64,000 nucleotides of DNA from contig NZ_KK211332.1 in NCBI RefSeq assembly GCF_000621705.1, positions 220,232 through 284,231 on the forward strand, given 5' to 3'. Below the pieces are notes generated by a model, which saw only the letters and a list, made by a program, of their open reading frames with translations, searched no databases and was not told where the DNA came from. The stretch comes from Prolixibacter bellariivorans ATCC BAA-1284 (GTDB lineage: Bacteria > Bacteroidota > Bacteroidia > Bacteroidales > Prolixibacteraceae). A program made the translations under genes and the position numbers. Shown here one piece after another: positions 16,975 to 25,021 of this stretch. Numbering within the stretch: the stretch's first letter is position 1; each line of letters starts with the position of its first letter.

Positions 16975-17185
16975 CTTCAAATGCACCTCAACTAGTTTTT
17001 TGCACCAAAACACCCCATATCTCTATTAGGGGAGTGATATGTGTACGTTACGTGTTGATTGGTCGAATTTTCTCTCTTCATGTTGTTGCATGTTAGGTTG
17101 GTTCCAAGTTAACAAAATCTTTCGGGTTTTCGAGGGATGGGGTTTCGGGCTGGTGAGATGGTTGGAGAGTTGGGAAGGAGTTATT
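16975..17185 (-). repeat. 5' intergenic module with a 29-codon ORF
   Basis: Contains the anchor AAGTTAACAAAATCTTTCGG (about 17106-17125), the block GATGGGGTTTCGGGCTGGTG and, in minus orientation, ACCTAACATGCAACAACATG, followed by a 29-codon ORF at 16992-17081 (MKRENSTNQHVTYTYHSPNR...). A short hairpin CATATC...GATATG lies inside the ORF. It fills most of the 400-base gap between genes. Confidence 0.65.
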
Positions 17186-17191
17186 TGAAAT

Positions 17192-17349
17192 GGCAGCGGT
17201 CACTTGCGAGTTGTCGTTGCGTTCCGATACTTTGGCCCCGAATTTTCGGGGAAAGAACGTTAGCGTCCACCAGGACATGACGGTTAAGAAAGGAGAAGAG
17301 ACAGCGCACGCCGCTGCCTCCACAATGCAATTTGCAAGTTGTTGGTGGT
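17192..17349 (-). repeat. attC-like hairpin A (first gene copy)
   Basis: In gene orientation it begins CCACCAACAACTTGCAAATT two bases after the stop of the 17352-17990 gene and ends ACAACTCGCAAGTGACCGCT. The arms TTGCAAATTGCATTGTGG and the CGCAACGACAACTCGCAA side pair imperfectly; the loop is about 90 bases. The right box is GCT instead of GTT. A close relative follows the duplicate gene at 36645-36801. Confidence 0.65.
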
Positions 17350-17351
17350 GG

Positions 17352-17990
17352 TTATTCTTTTCTTTTTTCAAATCTTTTCCCATTCCACACAAACAAGATC
17401 CTCTCTGTTTTAATCCACTTCGTAAATTGATCGCTTTGTGGATCGACCTCGTATTCAACACCATTCGTTTCTTTTGGCTTCAAATTGTAGCTTGTGCTCA
17501 GCGTAATATTTTCTTCTTTCAAGCTGTCGGGGAGGTTGTCTTTCAAAAACGCTCTTGTTTTTAAATTTTCGGGAAGCCCAAGATTCTCATTTTGTTTTAG
17601 CGTTCCATTCTCATAGTCAAATGTGAGCAGAGAATCCTGGTCATATGCTCTTTCTGCTCCACCGTATTTTGAGTAGACAACAACAAAAGAACCGTCAGCC
17701 TTTTGAAATCTCCTTAATTCAATGACGATAAATCCACTTTGTCCGGTAGTATAGTAATAATCTAGTCTTATGTAGTCTTTTTCGGCTGAGTAATCAACTT
17801 TCATCGTCTCATCACTGTCACCGCCTGGAATCGTGTAGGTCCCTTGCTCTATTAATGAGTCCTTCGCTTCAGTTGTCAATTCGCCAGTGTAACTCAACGG
17901 CAGAGCTTTGAAAATTTCCTGAATTGTCTGTCCGAAAGACAAATTTGTCAATGAAAAGATGATTAATGTGATTAATGTTACTCGTCTCAT
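17352..17990 (-). CDS. Exported protein of unknown function, copy 1
   Basis: A 212-residue protein with a signal peptide (LITLIIFSLTNLSFGQ). The mature part is rich in Asp, Glu and Tyr, with beta-like segments (DYIRLDYYYTTGQSGFIVIELRRF). I do not recognise a domain. A near-identical copy lies at 36805-37443 (differences include SYTG/NYTG, MKVDYSAE/EKVDYSAG, FTKW/FIKW). The similarity continues on both sides of the gene: the downstream hairpin and about 70 bases upstream. Only one or a few point changes separate the copies per 100 bases, so the duplication is recent or both are under constraint. Confidence 0.7.
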   Translation of the reverse strand: MRRVTLITLIIFSLTNLSFGQTIQEIFKALPLSYTGELTTEAKDSLIEQGTYTIPGGDSDETMKVDYSAEKDYIRLDYYYTTGQSGFIVIELRRFQKADGSFVVVYSKYGGAERAYDQDSLLTFDYENGTLKQNENLGLPENLKTRAFLKDNLPDSLKEENITLSTSYNLKPKETNGVEYEVDPQSDQFTKWIKTERILFVWNGKRFEKRKE

Positions 17991-18089
17991 TTTAATTACG
18001 GTTAAAGGTTTATGTAAGTGGAGTGCGGGATTAAAAGCTGGAAACGTTCAAAACCGCACGGAACCAATTCGTTTATTCTTTGTGTCATT

Positions 18090-18266
18090 CTATCTTTTTC
18101 GTTTGTCATACAATTGTGTTAAACCGGTGTCAAATGACTTTGCACTCACAAATTCAAGTTGTTGTTCAGGTCTATCGTCTTTGAATAATCTTGTCCCGTC
18201 ACCAGGCAAAATCGGTATAACTGAGATTATGGATTCGTCTATCAAGTCGTGCTTTAAAAAGTTCAT
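18090..18266 (-). pseudogene. C-terminal remnant of a RibD-C/dihydrofolate reductase-like protein
   Basis: A 58-codon frame reads MNFLKHDLIDESIISVIPIL, then PGDGTRLFKDDRPEQQLEFV and SAKSFDTGLTQLYDKRKR. This is the C-terminal third of the dihydrofolate-reductase-like RibD-C family (usual length about 175-190 residues), whose signature is the I-P-I-L-x-G-x-G-x-x-L-F block. The N-terminal two thirds are missing. The left break abuts repeat sequence (TTCGGTCTTCATATTGTAGG), which suggests replacement by repeat-mediated recombination. It may be a dead gene, or an ORF kept by chance. Confidence 0.75.
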
Positions 18267-18269
18267 TTT

Positions 18270-18395
18270 CGGTCTTCATATTGTAGGATTCTTTGGTGCA
18301 TCAGAGTTAACAAGCTCTTACGGTTTTTCGAGGGATGGGGTTTCGGGAAGGGGGAAGGGGGATGATTCGGAGGGAACAATTTGAAATGGCAAACC
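18270..18395 (-). repeat. 5' intergenic module, diverged copy
   Basis: Shares GTTAACAA, TTTTTCGAGGGATGGGGTTT and the tail GGAACAATTTGAAATGGC with the copy at 17106-17195. It lies directly against the truncated RibD-C-like remnant on one side and 50 bases from the 18446 gene stop on the other. A clear hairpin after that stop is missing. Confidence 0.55.
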
Positions 18396-18445
18396 GAAGA
18401 GATGCCTGTTTGCATGATGAAAACTGGTTTTCGCTCTTAAACCAA

Positions 18446-19105
18446 TTATGAAACCCACAATTCGTCTTCTTTGACAATCTTCCAGGTGTCATCAATTTTA
18501 GAAACGTAAACAATAATCCCAAATCCGCACAGTCTTCCACAATAATAACTCATGTAAAAGCATGCTTTGTCTGCCCTATCGTTGATTGCCATTCTTGAAA
18601 TATGAATCTGAGCAATGGTTTCAAATTCACCTTTCACTTTATCTTTATTTGAAATGTACTCAAACTCATATGCGCCCCGATTTTTGATTAAACTCAGATT
18701 CAGTGCTTTTTCATCTCTATCGACTGAAATTAGTGAAGTCACTAGACTTCCAAATTCACTGTCCTCTTGTAAACCTTTTCGTAATCTCTCCGCGGACCTG
18801 TTATTTTTGAAATTTATCAGGGAGTCATTCATGAAGACAAATTTCCTCCTCGATATAAACTCTTCCTTCCGTTTGGCAAATTGTTTAAGGTATTTTTTAT
18901 GATTAGCGCTATCCCGCTTTGTCGCACCCGGAACCGGAGGCGGTGGCGGCGGGAAAAGGCCTAAAGGCTCCTTCCCAATTATGTCGAGAAAAACAGCATT
19001 AATTATTTCATGTTCAACATCCGGATCACCATCAAACCGGGTTGGATGAATTGAAACGGAAAGCAACAATATGATTATGGAGATTATTTTCACTTTGCTA
19101 GTCAT
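18446..19105 (-). CDS. Exported protein of unknown function
   Basis: A 219-residue protein with an N-terminal hydrophobic segment (VKIISIIILLLSVSIHP), probably a signal peptide or anchor. A polyproline stretch (LFPPPPPPVPG) near residue 50 separates it from a charged helical part. Two Cys pairs (KACFYMSYYCGRLCGFG) lie near the C-terminus. No domain is recognised. It is a lone minus-strand gene flanked by repeats. Confidence 0.6.
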   Translation of the reverse strand: MTSKVKIISIIILLLSVSIHPTRFDGDPDVEHEIINAVFLDIIGKEPLGLFPPPPPPVPGATKRDSANHKKYLKQFAKRKEEFISRRKFVFMNDSLINFKNNRSAERLRKGLQEDSEFGSLVTSLISVDRDEKALNLSLIKNRGAYEFEYISNKDKVKGEFETIAQIHISRMAINDRADKACFYMSYYCGRLCGFGIIVYVSKIDDTWKIVKEDELWVS

Positions 19106-19180
19106 TAGGTCTCATACAAGTTAAGGAAATCTTTTGGGGTTTCCAGGGATGGGGTTTCGGGAAAGGGAGCGGTTTCGGTT
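19106..19180 (-). repeat. 5' intergenic module, short copy
   Basis: Holds ACAAGTTAAGGAAATCTTTT and GGGATGGGGTTTCGGGAAAG, matching the anchor and the GATGGGGTTTCGG block of the other modules. It joins directly to the hairpin at 19180-19312. Confidence 0.5.
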
Positions 19181-19312
19181 GGTAACGGTAAATTGTATGA
19201 GTAGTGGCAGAATGCGAAGTGGTTTCTTGTCGCACCGTTACGCAATTGATGCGGGCGACAAATCTTAATTTCATTACAATACGGCAATTATTTATGAGCG
19301 CGTGTTGTAGGC
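19180..19312 (-). repeat. attC-like hairpin after the DUF6624-like gene
   Basis: In gene orientation it begins GCCTACAACACGCGC four bases after the stop of the 19317-20036 gene and ends ATACAATTTACCGTTACCA. The inner arms AATTGCCGTATTGTAATG and CACTACTCATACAATTT pair partly, and a second stem TTGTCGCCCGCA/TGCGTAACGGTGCGACAAG lies in the loop. The right box GTTACCA departs from GTTRRRY at two positions. Confidence 0.55.
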
Positions 19313-19316
19313 AATA

Positions 19317-20036
19317 TTATTTCAACTTTTGTTTCTTCGCTTTTTTTGAACGCTTTTTATCTTTAAAATCGCTTACTTTCAAACTCTTATCCCAAACTAC
19401 TTTCATTTGATGCATTTCTTCTATCTGTTGCATATAAGAATTAATAGGTTTCAATCCCACAGAAGTTCTTAGTTCATCAACTTTTTCAGGACTTTCAATG
19501 GGCCAGATATAAAGCACATTTTTACTTTTAGACGCATCTTTACCTGTCACATAATATACTATATCACCTTTTGTTTGAGTTCCATACTTCTGCGGTTTAT
19601 TTGCGCTCATTAATATTCGATCTTCAAGAGTTGCAGCGTCAGATTTCGAAATAATTCCTTGATTAGCCTTTTCTTTTACCATTTTAAAATATTTTTCCGA
19701 ATAGGATTTGCCGCCATGATCAATTACTAGGAAAATGGCTGTATTTGCACTATCTGAAAGATTGTCCGGCCAGCCATAATTGTCTAATAAATTTGCTACA
19801 TACATTTGATTATTAGTGTCTATTGAGTCCATTTCATTTTTGATTGAAATCAGCTCTATCGATGGTTTTTGCATTGCTTCAATGAGTTTATGTCGAATTT
19901 GCTGATCATCATTGCGAATTTTGCACAATTCAATGTCGATTTTCTTTAAATCATACGATTGAGCAAACAGATTACTTATGCTAAAAGGCAATAAATTTAC
20001 TGATAGAATTAATAAGTATTTATATAGATGTTTCAT
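19317..20036 (-). CDS. DUF6624-like exported protein
   Basis: A 239-residue protein with a signal peptide (LLILSVNLLPFSISNLFAQ). The core GWPDNLSDSANTAIFLVIDH, then KYFKMVKEKANQGIISKSDA and LEDRILMSANKPQKYGTQ, has the look of DUF6624 (conserved GWP, a VI.H strand, then a DRILM...G.PQ.YGTQ block). The biochemical role of this domain is unknown. The lysine-rich tail (KDKKRSKKAKKQKLK) may contact a polyanion. A lone gene with a hairpin 4 bases downstream. Confidence 0.65.
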   Translation of the reverse strand: MKHLYKYLLILSVNLLPFSISNLFAQSYDLKKIDIELCKIRNDDQQIRHKLIEAMQKPSIELISIKNEMDSIDTNNQMYVANLLDNYGWPDNLSDSANTAIFLVIDHGGKSYSEKYFKMVKEKANQGIISKSDAATLEDRILMSANKPQKYGTQTKGDIVYYVTGKDASKSKNVLYIWPIESPEKVDELRTSVGLKPINSYMQQIEEMHQMKVVWDKSLKVSDFKDKKRSKKAKKQKLK

Positions 20037-20094
20037 CTGTAAAAATTATTTATTTCAGGTTTTATTTATAAACGGGCATATTGCCTGCAACCAG

Positions 20095-20575
20095 TTTAAA
20101 TGTGTACTAAACCTACCCTATATCTCCAATGCCGGATGATATATGTCCTTTTATGTTGAGCTGCTAAACCATACGGGTGGCTCCTCCCCGCTAACGGGAA
20201 GCTGTTCTGCTAAGTCACAAGGCCGAAGAGGATTGGTCGAATTTTCTGTGTTCATGTTGTTGGTTGTTAGGTTCGTCACAAGTTAACAAAATCTTTCGGG
20301 TTTCATTTCTCGTTTGGAGAGAAATTCAGCTGGGGCAATGGTTGGCGGTTTACTTCTCGCGCCGGAGTATCGCTTCGTGGGAATTGGAGTGTGTTGGATT
20401 GTTTCGAAAACAGATTCTTATGCGGTTTGGTAACGTGTTTCGCATATCGAAAGTAGCGGTATTCGGTGCTACATTCCTGTCTATTGTTCGAATTTTTCCG
20501 CCTTCCGGAAAAACCCGAACTCCACCGACCAAGCTATTTTCTATAGGCGCTGTTAGCAAACGTTACTTTGTCAAT
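20095..20575 (-). repeat. Long intergenic repeat region, 550-base gap
   Basis: Three parts. 20095-20255 holds a 34-codon ORF (20151-20255, MNTENSTNPLRPCDLAEQLP...) of the MKTENST type. 20264-20440 has the anchor AAGTTAACAAAATCTTTCGG and a long variant block (CGTTTGGAGAGAAATTCAGC, TGTTTCGAAAACAG) shared with 22100-22245 and 34200-34350. 20420-20575 is a hairpin-like stretch that ends near the 20589 gene stop with TTAACAAGACG. No conventional gene is seen in 20037-20588. Confidence 0.6.
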
Positions 20576-20588
20576 CGTCTTGTTAAAG

Positions 20589-21740
20589 CTATTCATATTT
20601 AATCCTGATGTTTGTTGGAACTCCTCTTACACCCGATTTATTAATACAAGTTGCAGTAATACTATTAACTCCGGTTTCTAGTACAATATCAAGTTTGTTC
20701 TTAACAGTTAATGTTTGTTCGTTAAATGTTACTTCGTATTTTTCAAAGTCAATCATATTATTGTCAAAGCTCAATGTTAGCTTAGGTTTTGCAGCGAATA
20801 AAGGCATATTGTTATTGAAGTCTTCTACAGATTTAATAACACATTTTTTAAGTTCATTACTGGTTCTTTCATATTCTTCTTTTGTAAAGTCAATAATAAT
20901 CATTGTTTGATTTATATTATAATACAGTTCTTTGTAATTATCAGTAAACACAGTTTTCCCCCAAGGCAAAGACTGGAATGTCAAATATTCATTTTTCCCT
21001 TCTAACATTAATGCCAACTCATACTGCAAAGAATCGTCCGTCTGCCTGATGCTTATATACCCCAGGTAATTCGTTAAAAAATCTAAATATCCATCTTTCG
21101 ATATGTTCTTCGTCGCATTTCCACTTCTAACCTTTACTTCTTGCAAGTAACCACCTTCCCTGGCCTTGAAAATCTCATATATGTTTAATGCAATTCCATT
21201 ATAAGTAAGATAAACATTAAACTGAGGATCAAGAAATATCCATTTCTTTAATTCGTTCGACCATGCTTCGACGGCGACATGTCCCATTTCAGCACCCCCA
21301 TATGCTGAATTACTGTTTTTCAAGCTTACAACACGAGATGTATGACCACATGCCAATAACACATCATTTAGAACCCTTGCATACTCGACACATCTGTATT
21401 TTTCACCATTTTTTGCATTTTGCAGTATCTCGTATGATGATAATGAATCTCCTGTTTTCCAACCATTGTGCTCCCATTGATTGCTGACCCAGTTCATCAT
21501 ATCAAAGAAAAAAGCAGATTCGGTACTAATATTTGCTGTAACATTCGATTCCATCATAGCATAGTCCTTCAGCTTCATGTACTCTTCTGATTTTTCAGGA
21601 CTTACAGAAACGGTATTGTAAATTCTTTTGTTGAGTATGGGATTGTCAGATTCTACTATTTCAATTTTCTTAAAACTTTGTTGTCCAAGCAGGAACTGAT
21701 ATGATACTATTAAAGGCAGTAAAATAAATAGTCGTTTCAT
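20589..21740 (-). CDS. Exported transglutaminase-like protein
   Basis: A 383-residue protein with a signal peptide (LFILLPLIVSYQFLLGQ). The transglutaminase-like catalytic triad is visible: Cys in EKYRCVEYARVLNDVLL near residue 116, His in GAEMGHVAVEAWS near residue 153 and Asp in KKWIFLDPQFN near residue 171. The C-terminal part is beta-rich and ends in an Ig-like strand pattern. Such periplasmic proteins act as proteases or transferases; the substrate is unknown. It is a lone gene inside the repeat-rich region. Confidence 0.8.
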   Translation of the reverse strand: MKRLFILLPLIVSYQFLLGQQSFKKIEIVESDNPILNKRIYNTVSVSPEKSEEYMKLKDYAMMESNVTANISTESAFFFDMMNWVSNQWEHNGWKTGDSLSSYEILQNAKNGEKYRCVEYARVLNDVLLACGHTSRVVSLKNSNSAYGGAEMGHVAVEAWSNELKKWIFLDPQFNVYLTYNGIALNIYEIFKAREGGYLQEVKVRSGNATKNISKDGYLDFLTNYLGYISIRQTDDSLQYELALMLEGKNEYLTFQSLPWGKTVFTDNYKELYYNINQTMIIIDFTKEEYERTSNELKKCVIKSVEDFNNNMPLFAAKPKLTLSFDNNMIDFEKYEVTFNEQTLTVKNKLDIVLETGVNSITATCINKSGVRGVPTNIRIKYE

Positions 21741-21849
21741 TTCTTATTAATCTTTATAATCATTTGTTTTATAATACAAATGCATCATTATTCGCAACAT
21801 TAATATACCTGTTAGACCATTACCTTTGTTAAAAGGTTACACATCAATC

Positions 21850-22245
21850 GAAGAATTTAAATGTTTGCTAACTAGTATGTATCATATAGGGTTGTTATTT
21901 CTCTTGTAACAAATTTTCAGGTGTTGTTACACCGACAAAATCAGGGGTATAACAACACCTGGTATGTTGAGTTGCCGAAAACCACATGGGTTGCTGCTCC
22001 CCTATACAAATGGGAAGCTGTTCTGCTACGTCACAAGCCCGATGATGAGTGGTCGAGTTTTTCTTTTCTCATTTCACTGGTTGTTAGGACACTCATAAGT
22101 TACCAAAATCTTTTCAGTTTCATTTTTCGTTTGGAGAGAAATTCAGCTGGGGCAATGGTTGGCGGTTTACTTTTCGCGCCGGTGTGGCGCCTGGCGGGCA
22201 TTGGAGTGTGTTGGATTGTTTCGAAAACAGTTTCTTATGCGGTTT
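21850..22245 (-). repeat. Intergenic repeat region in a 650-base gap
   Basis: Contains a diverged copy of the small-ORF block (21900-22080; frames read THHRACDVAEQLPICIGEQQ in minus orientation but no clean ATG), the anchor CATAAGTTACCAAAATCTTT and the CGTTTGGAGAGAAATTCAGC variant. It leads into the hairpin at 22245-22391. Confidence 0.6.
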
Positions 22246-22391
22246 GGTAACGGTTGGTACATGTTGTCGGGGCGTTCCGATACTTCGGAATCGGGGAGCG
22301 TTCCTGTCCGAAGGACACGGAACTGCGATGCGAGAATCCGCAGTTGGCGTACCACCAAACCCCGCCCTGCAATATGTACCGTGTTGTGCCG
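22245..22391 (-). repeat. attC-like hairpin after the lipoprotein gene
   Basis: In gene orientation it begins GGCACAACACGGTACATATT seven bases after the stop at 22399 and ends GACAACATGTACCAACCGTT. Arms GGTACATATTGCAGGGCGGG and CGCCCCGACAACATGTACC pair well. The loop is about 90 bases and has its own small palindrome (CTTCCGA-like, CCGATTCCGAAGTATCGG). Confidence 0.65.
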
Positions 22392-22398
22392 TCGTAGT

Positions 22399-23034
22399 TC
22401 ATTTTATTTTTTCACTTAATAAATCAATCAAGTCTTTTCTTTTAGTTGAGTCAGGATAAGTAAGAGCAATATTCAAATAAAAATCTTTCTCTTTTCGTGT
22501 CATATAATCCTGATATATTATTCCTTTTTCGGTTTGAAATTCAGTATGAAATGAGATATAGTTTTTACCTGAAATAACTATCGTGTCAAATCCGCTTGAA
22601 AATTTCATTGGTAATTGATATCTAATCATTTCTTGTTTTGTCCTTTTTAAATAGTCCAACTCTGATGAATATTCATTCTTATTTGCAGGTTTCTCCGCAT
22701 TCAAGATTATTGTCTGTCTTGCAAAAGTCGAATCAGCGATTGATTTATCCGAAAACATTAACAAATTCAATAAAACATTGTCAGATTCTTCAACGGTCTC
22801 TTTGGTTTGATTGTAATCCTTTCCCTTTTCAGAAAATGCATCGTAATATTCTCTGGGGTATACATACCAATCATTCGGAATAGTCAAGTTTATACTAAAA
22901 TAGTCATTTGTGTAAATTGAATCAGTTAATGTTCCAATAGAATATTTCTCATTAGTTGACTGATTTCCATTTTGGCATGAAGTCAATAAAACGATAATTA
23001 TTAGTCCAAAAAATCCTTTAATCTTAAGTTTCAT
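22399..23034 (-). CDS. Lipoprotein of unknown function
   Basis: About 211 residues from ATG 23034. It has a lipoprotein signal (GFFGLIIIVLLTSCQNG) with the Cys at residue 20. The mature part begins with a beta segment (YFSINLTIPNDWYVYPREYY) of the type seen in PsbP-like or outer-membrane-anchored stress proteins, but I assign no family. The frame is open to 23067, which would run into a repeat hairpin, so the internal ATG is preferred. Confidence 0.65.
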   Translation of the reverse strand: MKLKIKGFFGLIIIVLLTSCQNGNQSTNEKYSIGTLTDSIYTNDYFSINLTIPNDWYVYPREYYDAFSEKGKDYNQTKETVEESDNVLLNLLMFSDKSIADSTFARQTIILNAEKPANKNEYSSELDYLKRTKQEMIRYQLPMKFSSGFDTIVISGKNYISFHTEFQTEKGIIYQDYMTRKEKDFYLNIALTYPDSTKRKDLIDLLSEKIK

Positions 23035-23059
23035 TTTAGTAGGTCTCTTTTTTGCTATG

Positions 23060-23196
23060 CCGTACAACGGTCACTTGTAAGTTGTCGTTGCGGATTTCGA
23101 AGAGCGTCAGTGTCCGATAGAACATGACGGTCAAGAAAGGAGCAGAGACAACGCACACCACTGCACCCGCAATGCAATTTGCAATTTGTTGGCGGC
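23060..23196 (-). repeat. attC-like hairpin after the HEPN-like gene
   Basis: In gene orientation: GCCGCCAACAAATTGCAAAT (12 bases after the stop at 23209) to ACAAGTGACCGTTGTACGG. The outer boxes CCGCCAAC and GTTGTACGG are nearly complementary; inner arms AATTGCAAATTGCATTGCGG and CCGCAACGACAACTTACAAG pair at about 15 of 20 positions with one extra base on one side, the asymmetry expected of attC. The loop is near-identical to that at 36645-36801. Confidence 0.7.
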
Positions 23197-23208
23197 AGTT
23201 GTTTATGT

Positions 23209-23871
23209 TCATTCCTCATGATTAGATTTGAAAATACCTATTTCTCTTTTTGAGTCTTCATCATTTATCACAATGAAGTCAGTCAAATTTTTGTCAATTG
23301 CGGTATGAACCAGATTGTCTGTAAATATTTTTGTAAAAACATCTTGTGTGATAGAACAAAGTCGGTTGACATTCAAAATAACATGGTCGCTCTCAATGTA
23401 AAATAGTTCAGTCCGAGAGTCGAGACTTGAATCATAGGTTATCCCAATCTTTTGTCCTTTTGGGAAAAATCCATGCATTAATCCGTTTCGATAAATAGAC
23501 CGAAGAAGTTTTAGCTCATTGTCACTAATAGGGGTTGAAGCATAGTCAAAGAACAGTTTGGCACTATTATAAAAATCTCTTCGATAACCAGTCGGATTAA
23601 TTAATGACCCCAATATTTCAATGCTGGATAAGCACGTCATTGCTAGGGGAATACTACATCGTGATGGCTGTTCTCCATATGTGTAAAAAATGGTAGTGTC
23701 AGGATTCAGTGTTGTTTTTAATTGATTCCTGTCATATAGACCATTTCTAACACCCTCAAGATATTCGTTCTCTCCATTGCTTGCTATCAATAGAAGATTT
23801 GAGATATCCTTTTGTACGGTTTCAATAAAAAACGCAAGGTATTGTCTTACTTCATGATTTATAGATGTCAT
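23209..23871 (-). CDS. Putative HEPN-like protein
   Basis: A 220-residue soluble helical protein. The segment LKLLRSIYRNGLMHGFFP near residues 118-135 has Arg-Asn-x3-His (R-x4-H), the active-site pattern of HEPN RNases. The flanking helices (SAKLFFDYAST and QDVFTKIFTDNLVHTAI) would suit a HEPN four-helix bundle. HEPN proteins often act in toxin-antitoxin or antiviral systems. No partner antitoxin is adjacent, so the assignment rests on one motif. A hairpin follows 12 bases after the stop. Confidence 0.5.
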   Translation of the reverse strand: MTSINHEVRQYLAFFIETVQKDISNLLLIASNGENEYLEGVRNGLYDRNQLKTTLNPDTTIFYTYGEQPSRCSIPLAMTCLSSIEILGSLINPTGYRRDFYNSAKLFFDYASTPISDNELKLLRSIYRNGLMHGFFPKGQKIGITYDSSLDSRTELFYIESDHVILNVNRLCSITQDVFTKIFTDNLVHTAIDKNLTDFIVINDEDSKREIGIFKSNHEE

Positions 23872-23923
23872 GTCCTTTATTTTTTAATAAGTTGTCAAAT
23901 TCAACGAAACGAATTCCACAATT

Positions 23924-24060
23924 GCCGCCAACGGTCACTTGTATATGGTCGGGCGGGATTTCTGGAAGAAATCGTGTCAGACCCGCAGGAGGTGGCAACA
24001 CTGGTTTGACTTGTCAAACCGAGATAAAACCCGCCTGCCATATGACAAATTGTTATAAGC
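23924..24060 (-). repeat. attC-like hairpin with the best stem
   Basis: In gene orientation it begins GGCTTATAACAATTTGTCAT about 7 bases after the stop at 24067 and ends CAAGTGACCGTTGGCGGC. Arms CATATGGCAGGCGGG and CCCGCCCGACCATATA pair strongly. The loop contains GACACGATTTCTTCCAGAAATC and GGTTTGACAAGTCAAACC hairpins. The right box GTTGGCG fits GTTRRRY at the first five positions. Confidence 0.68.
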
Positions 24061-24066
24061 CGTTTT

Positions 24067-24693
24067 TTATTCATTCGTTATTAGCTTTCGTATTTTATCT
24101 TTCACGGTCAAATTTGTAATCACCTTGTCAAATATTTTCATTGACTCGTCTGTTTGTCCAATTTTTGCAAGGAGAAACATTAAAACATATTGAGGATTCG
24201 GATGATGAAATCTATAATATGCTTTCTGACTGTTTATCTGATTATTCGCAATTTCAATCAAACCTGTCAGACTATCGCAGCTTAAAAACCATTTTTGAAT
24301 TTTGTCCTGATTTTTTAAGAACAGATTTTTAAGCGATTTTTCGAATGTTATTTTTCCCCAATGAGATGCAACTCCATCTGTCATTTTCTTACCATCAAAA
24401 GAATTTGCATATTCTTCGGTAGAGTCAAATAGATGCAATGAAATTGATTTCTCAGTTCTATTCCATTTTAAAGAATTTGCTGAAATCATAGGTACAAAGT
24501 CAAGGCAAACTCCCCAAATTAATGTTCCATGTTCTCCTTTTAAATTTTCATATTTCACAATTTTTCTAATTCCATTTTGCCAGTCTGTGAACCACAAATA
24601 TTCGCCATTTGATTTAAATCCATAATCCGTTAGCGAGGGAGTCAATATTGAATTTAAAATCTCGATTTTAGTATTTGTATCAACCAAATTCAT
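24067..24693 (-). CDS. DUF4304-like protein
   Basis: About 208 residues from ATG 24693 (the frame is open to a TTG at 24726). The first half has the DUF4304 look: an N-terminal helix (EILNSILTPSLTDYGFKSNG), YLWFTDWQNGIRKIVKYENL and a strand GTLIWGVCLDFVPM. The second half is helical with charged residues. DUF4304 has no known activity and frequently occurs in mobile gene pools and superintegron-type cassettes. A lone gene, hairpin right after its stop. Confidence 0.6.
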   Translation of the reverse strand: MNLVDTNTKIEILNSILTPSLTDYGFKSNGEYLWFTDWQNGIRKIVKYENLKGEHGTLIWGVCLDFVPMISANSLKWNRTEKSISLHLFDSTEEYANSFDGKKMTDGVASHWGKITFEKSLKNLFLKNQDKIQKWFLSCDSLTGLIEIANNQINSQKAYYRFHHPNPQYVLMFLLAKIGQTDESMKIFDKVITNLTVKDKIRKLITNE

Positions 24694-24734
24694 ATTCGAT
24701 AATGTCGTGATATTTGCGTTTTTCAAAATGGCTT

Positions 24735-25015
24735 ATAACTAGTTTATATGTGTACTAAAACTACTCAATATCTCTATTAAGGGAGTGTTATGTGTACCTT
24801 TTGTGTTGAATTGTCAAAAACAATATGAGTTGCTGCTCCCCCATCCAAATGGGAAGCTGTTCTGCTAAGTCACAAGCCCGAAGATGAATGGTCGAATTTA
24901 CTGTCTTCATTTTGTTGGATTTATGGTGCATCCAAGTTAACAAAATCTTTTCAGTTTTGGGTGGATGGGGTTTCGGGCTGGTGAGGTGGTTGGAGATTTG
25001 GGAAAAGGGATGGGT
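24735..25015 (-). repeat. 5' intergenic module with a 40-codon ORF
   Basis: The most complete copy of the module. It contains the anchor AAGTTAACAAAATCTTTTCA (24936-24955), GGATGGGGTTTCGGGCTGGT and, in minus orientation, a 40-codon ORF (24788-24910) that reads MKTVNSTIHLRACDLAEQLP and then IWMGEQQLILFLTIQHKRYT. The middle 26-27 codons are absent from the 15163 and 16992 copies, an in-frame difference. It ends with AACTAGTTATAAGCC before the 24693 gene. Confidence 0.65.
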
Positions 25016-25021
25016 ACCTGT

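Noticed and set aside
17190..17564. Plus-strand ORFs antisense to real genes (for example 17190-17564)
   Set aside because: They run through repeat hairpins and the antisense of recognised genes and have no domain.
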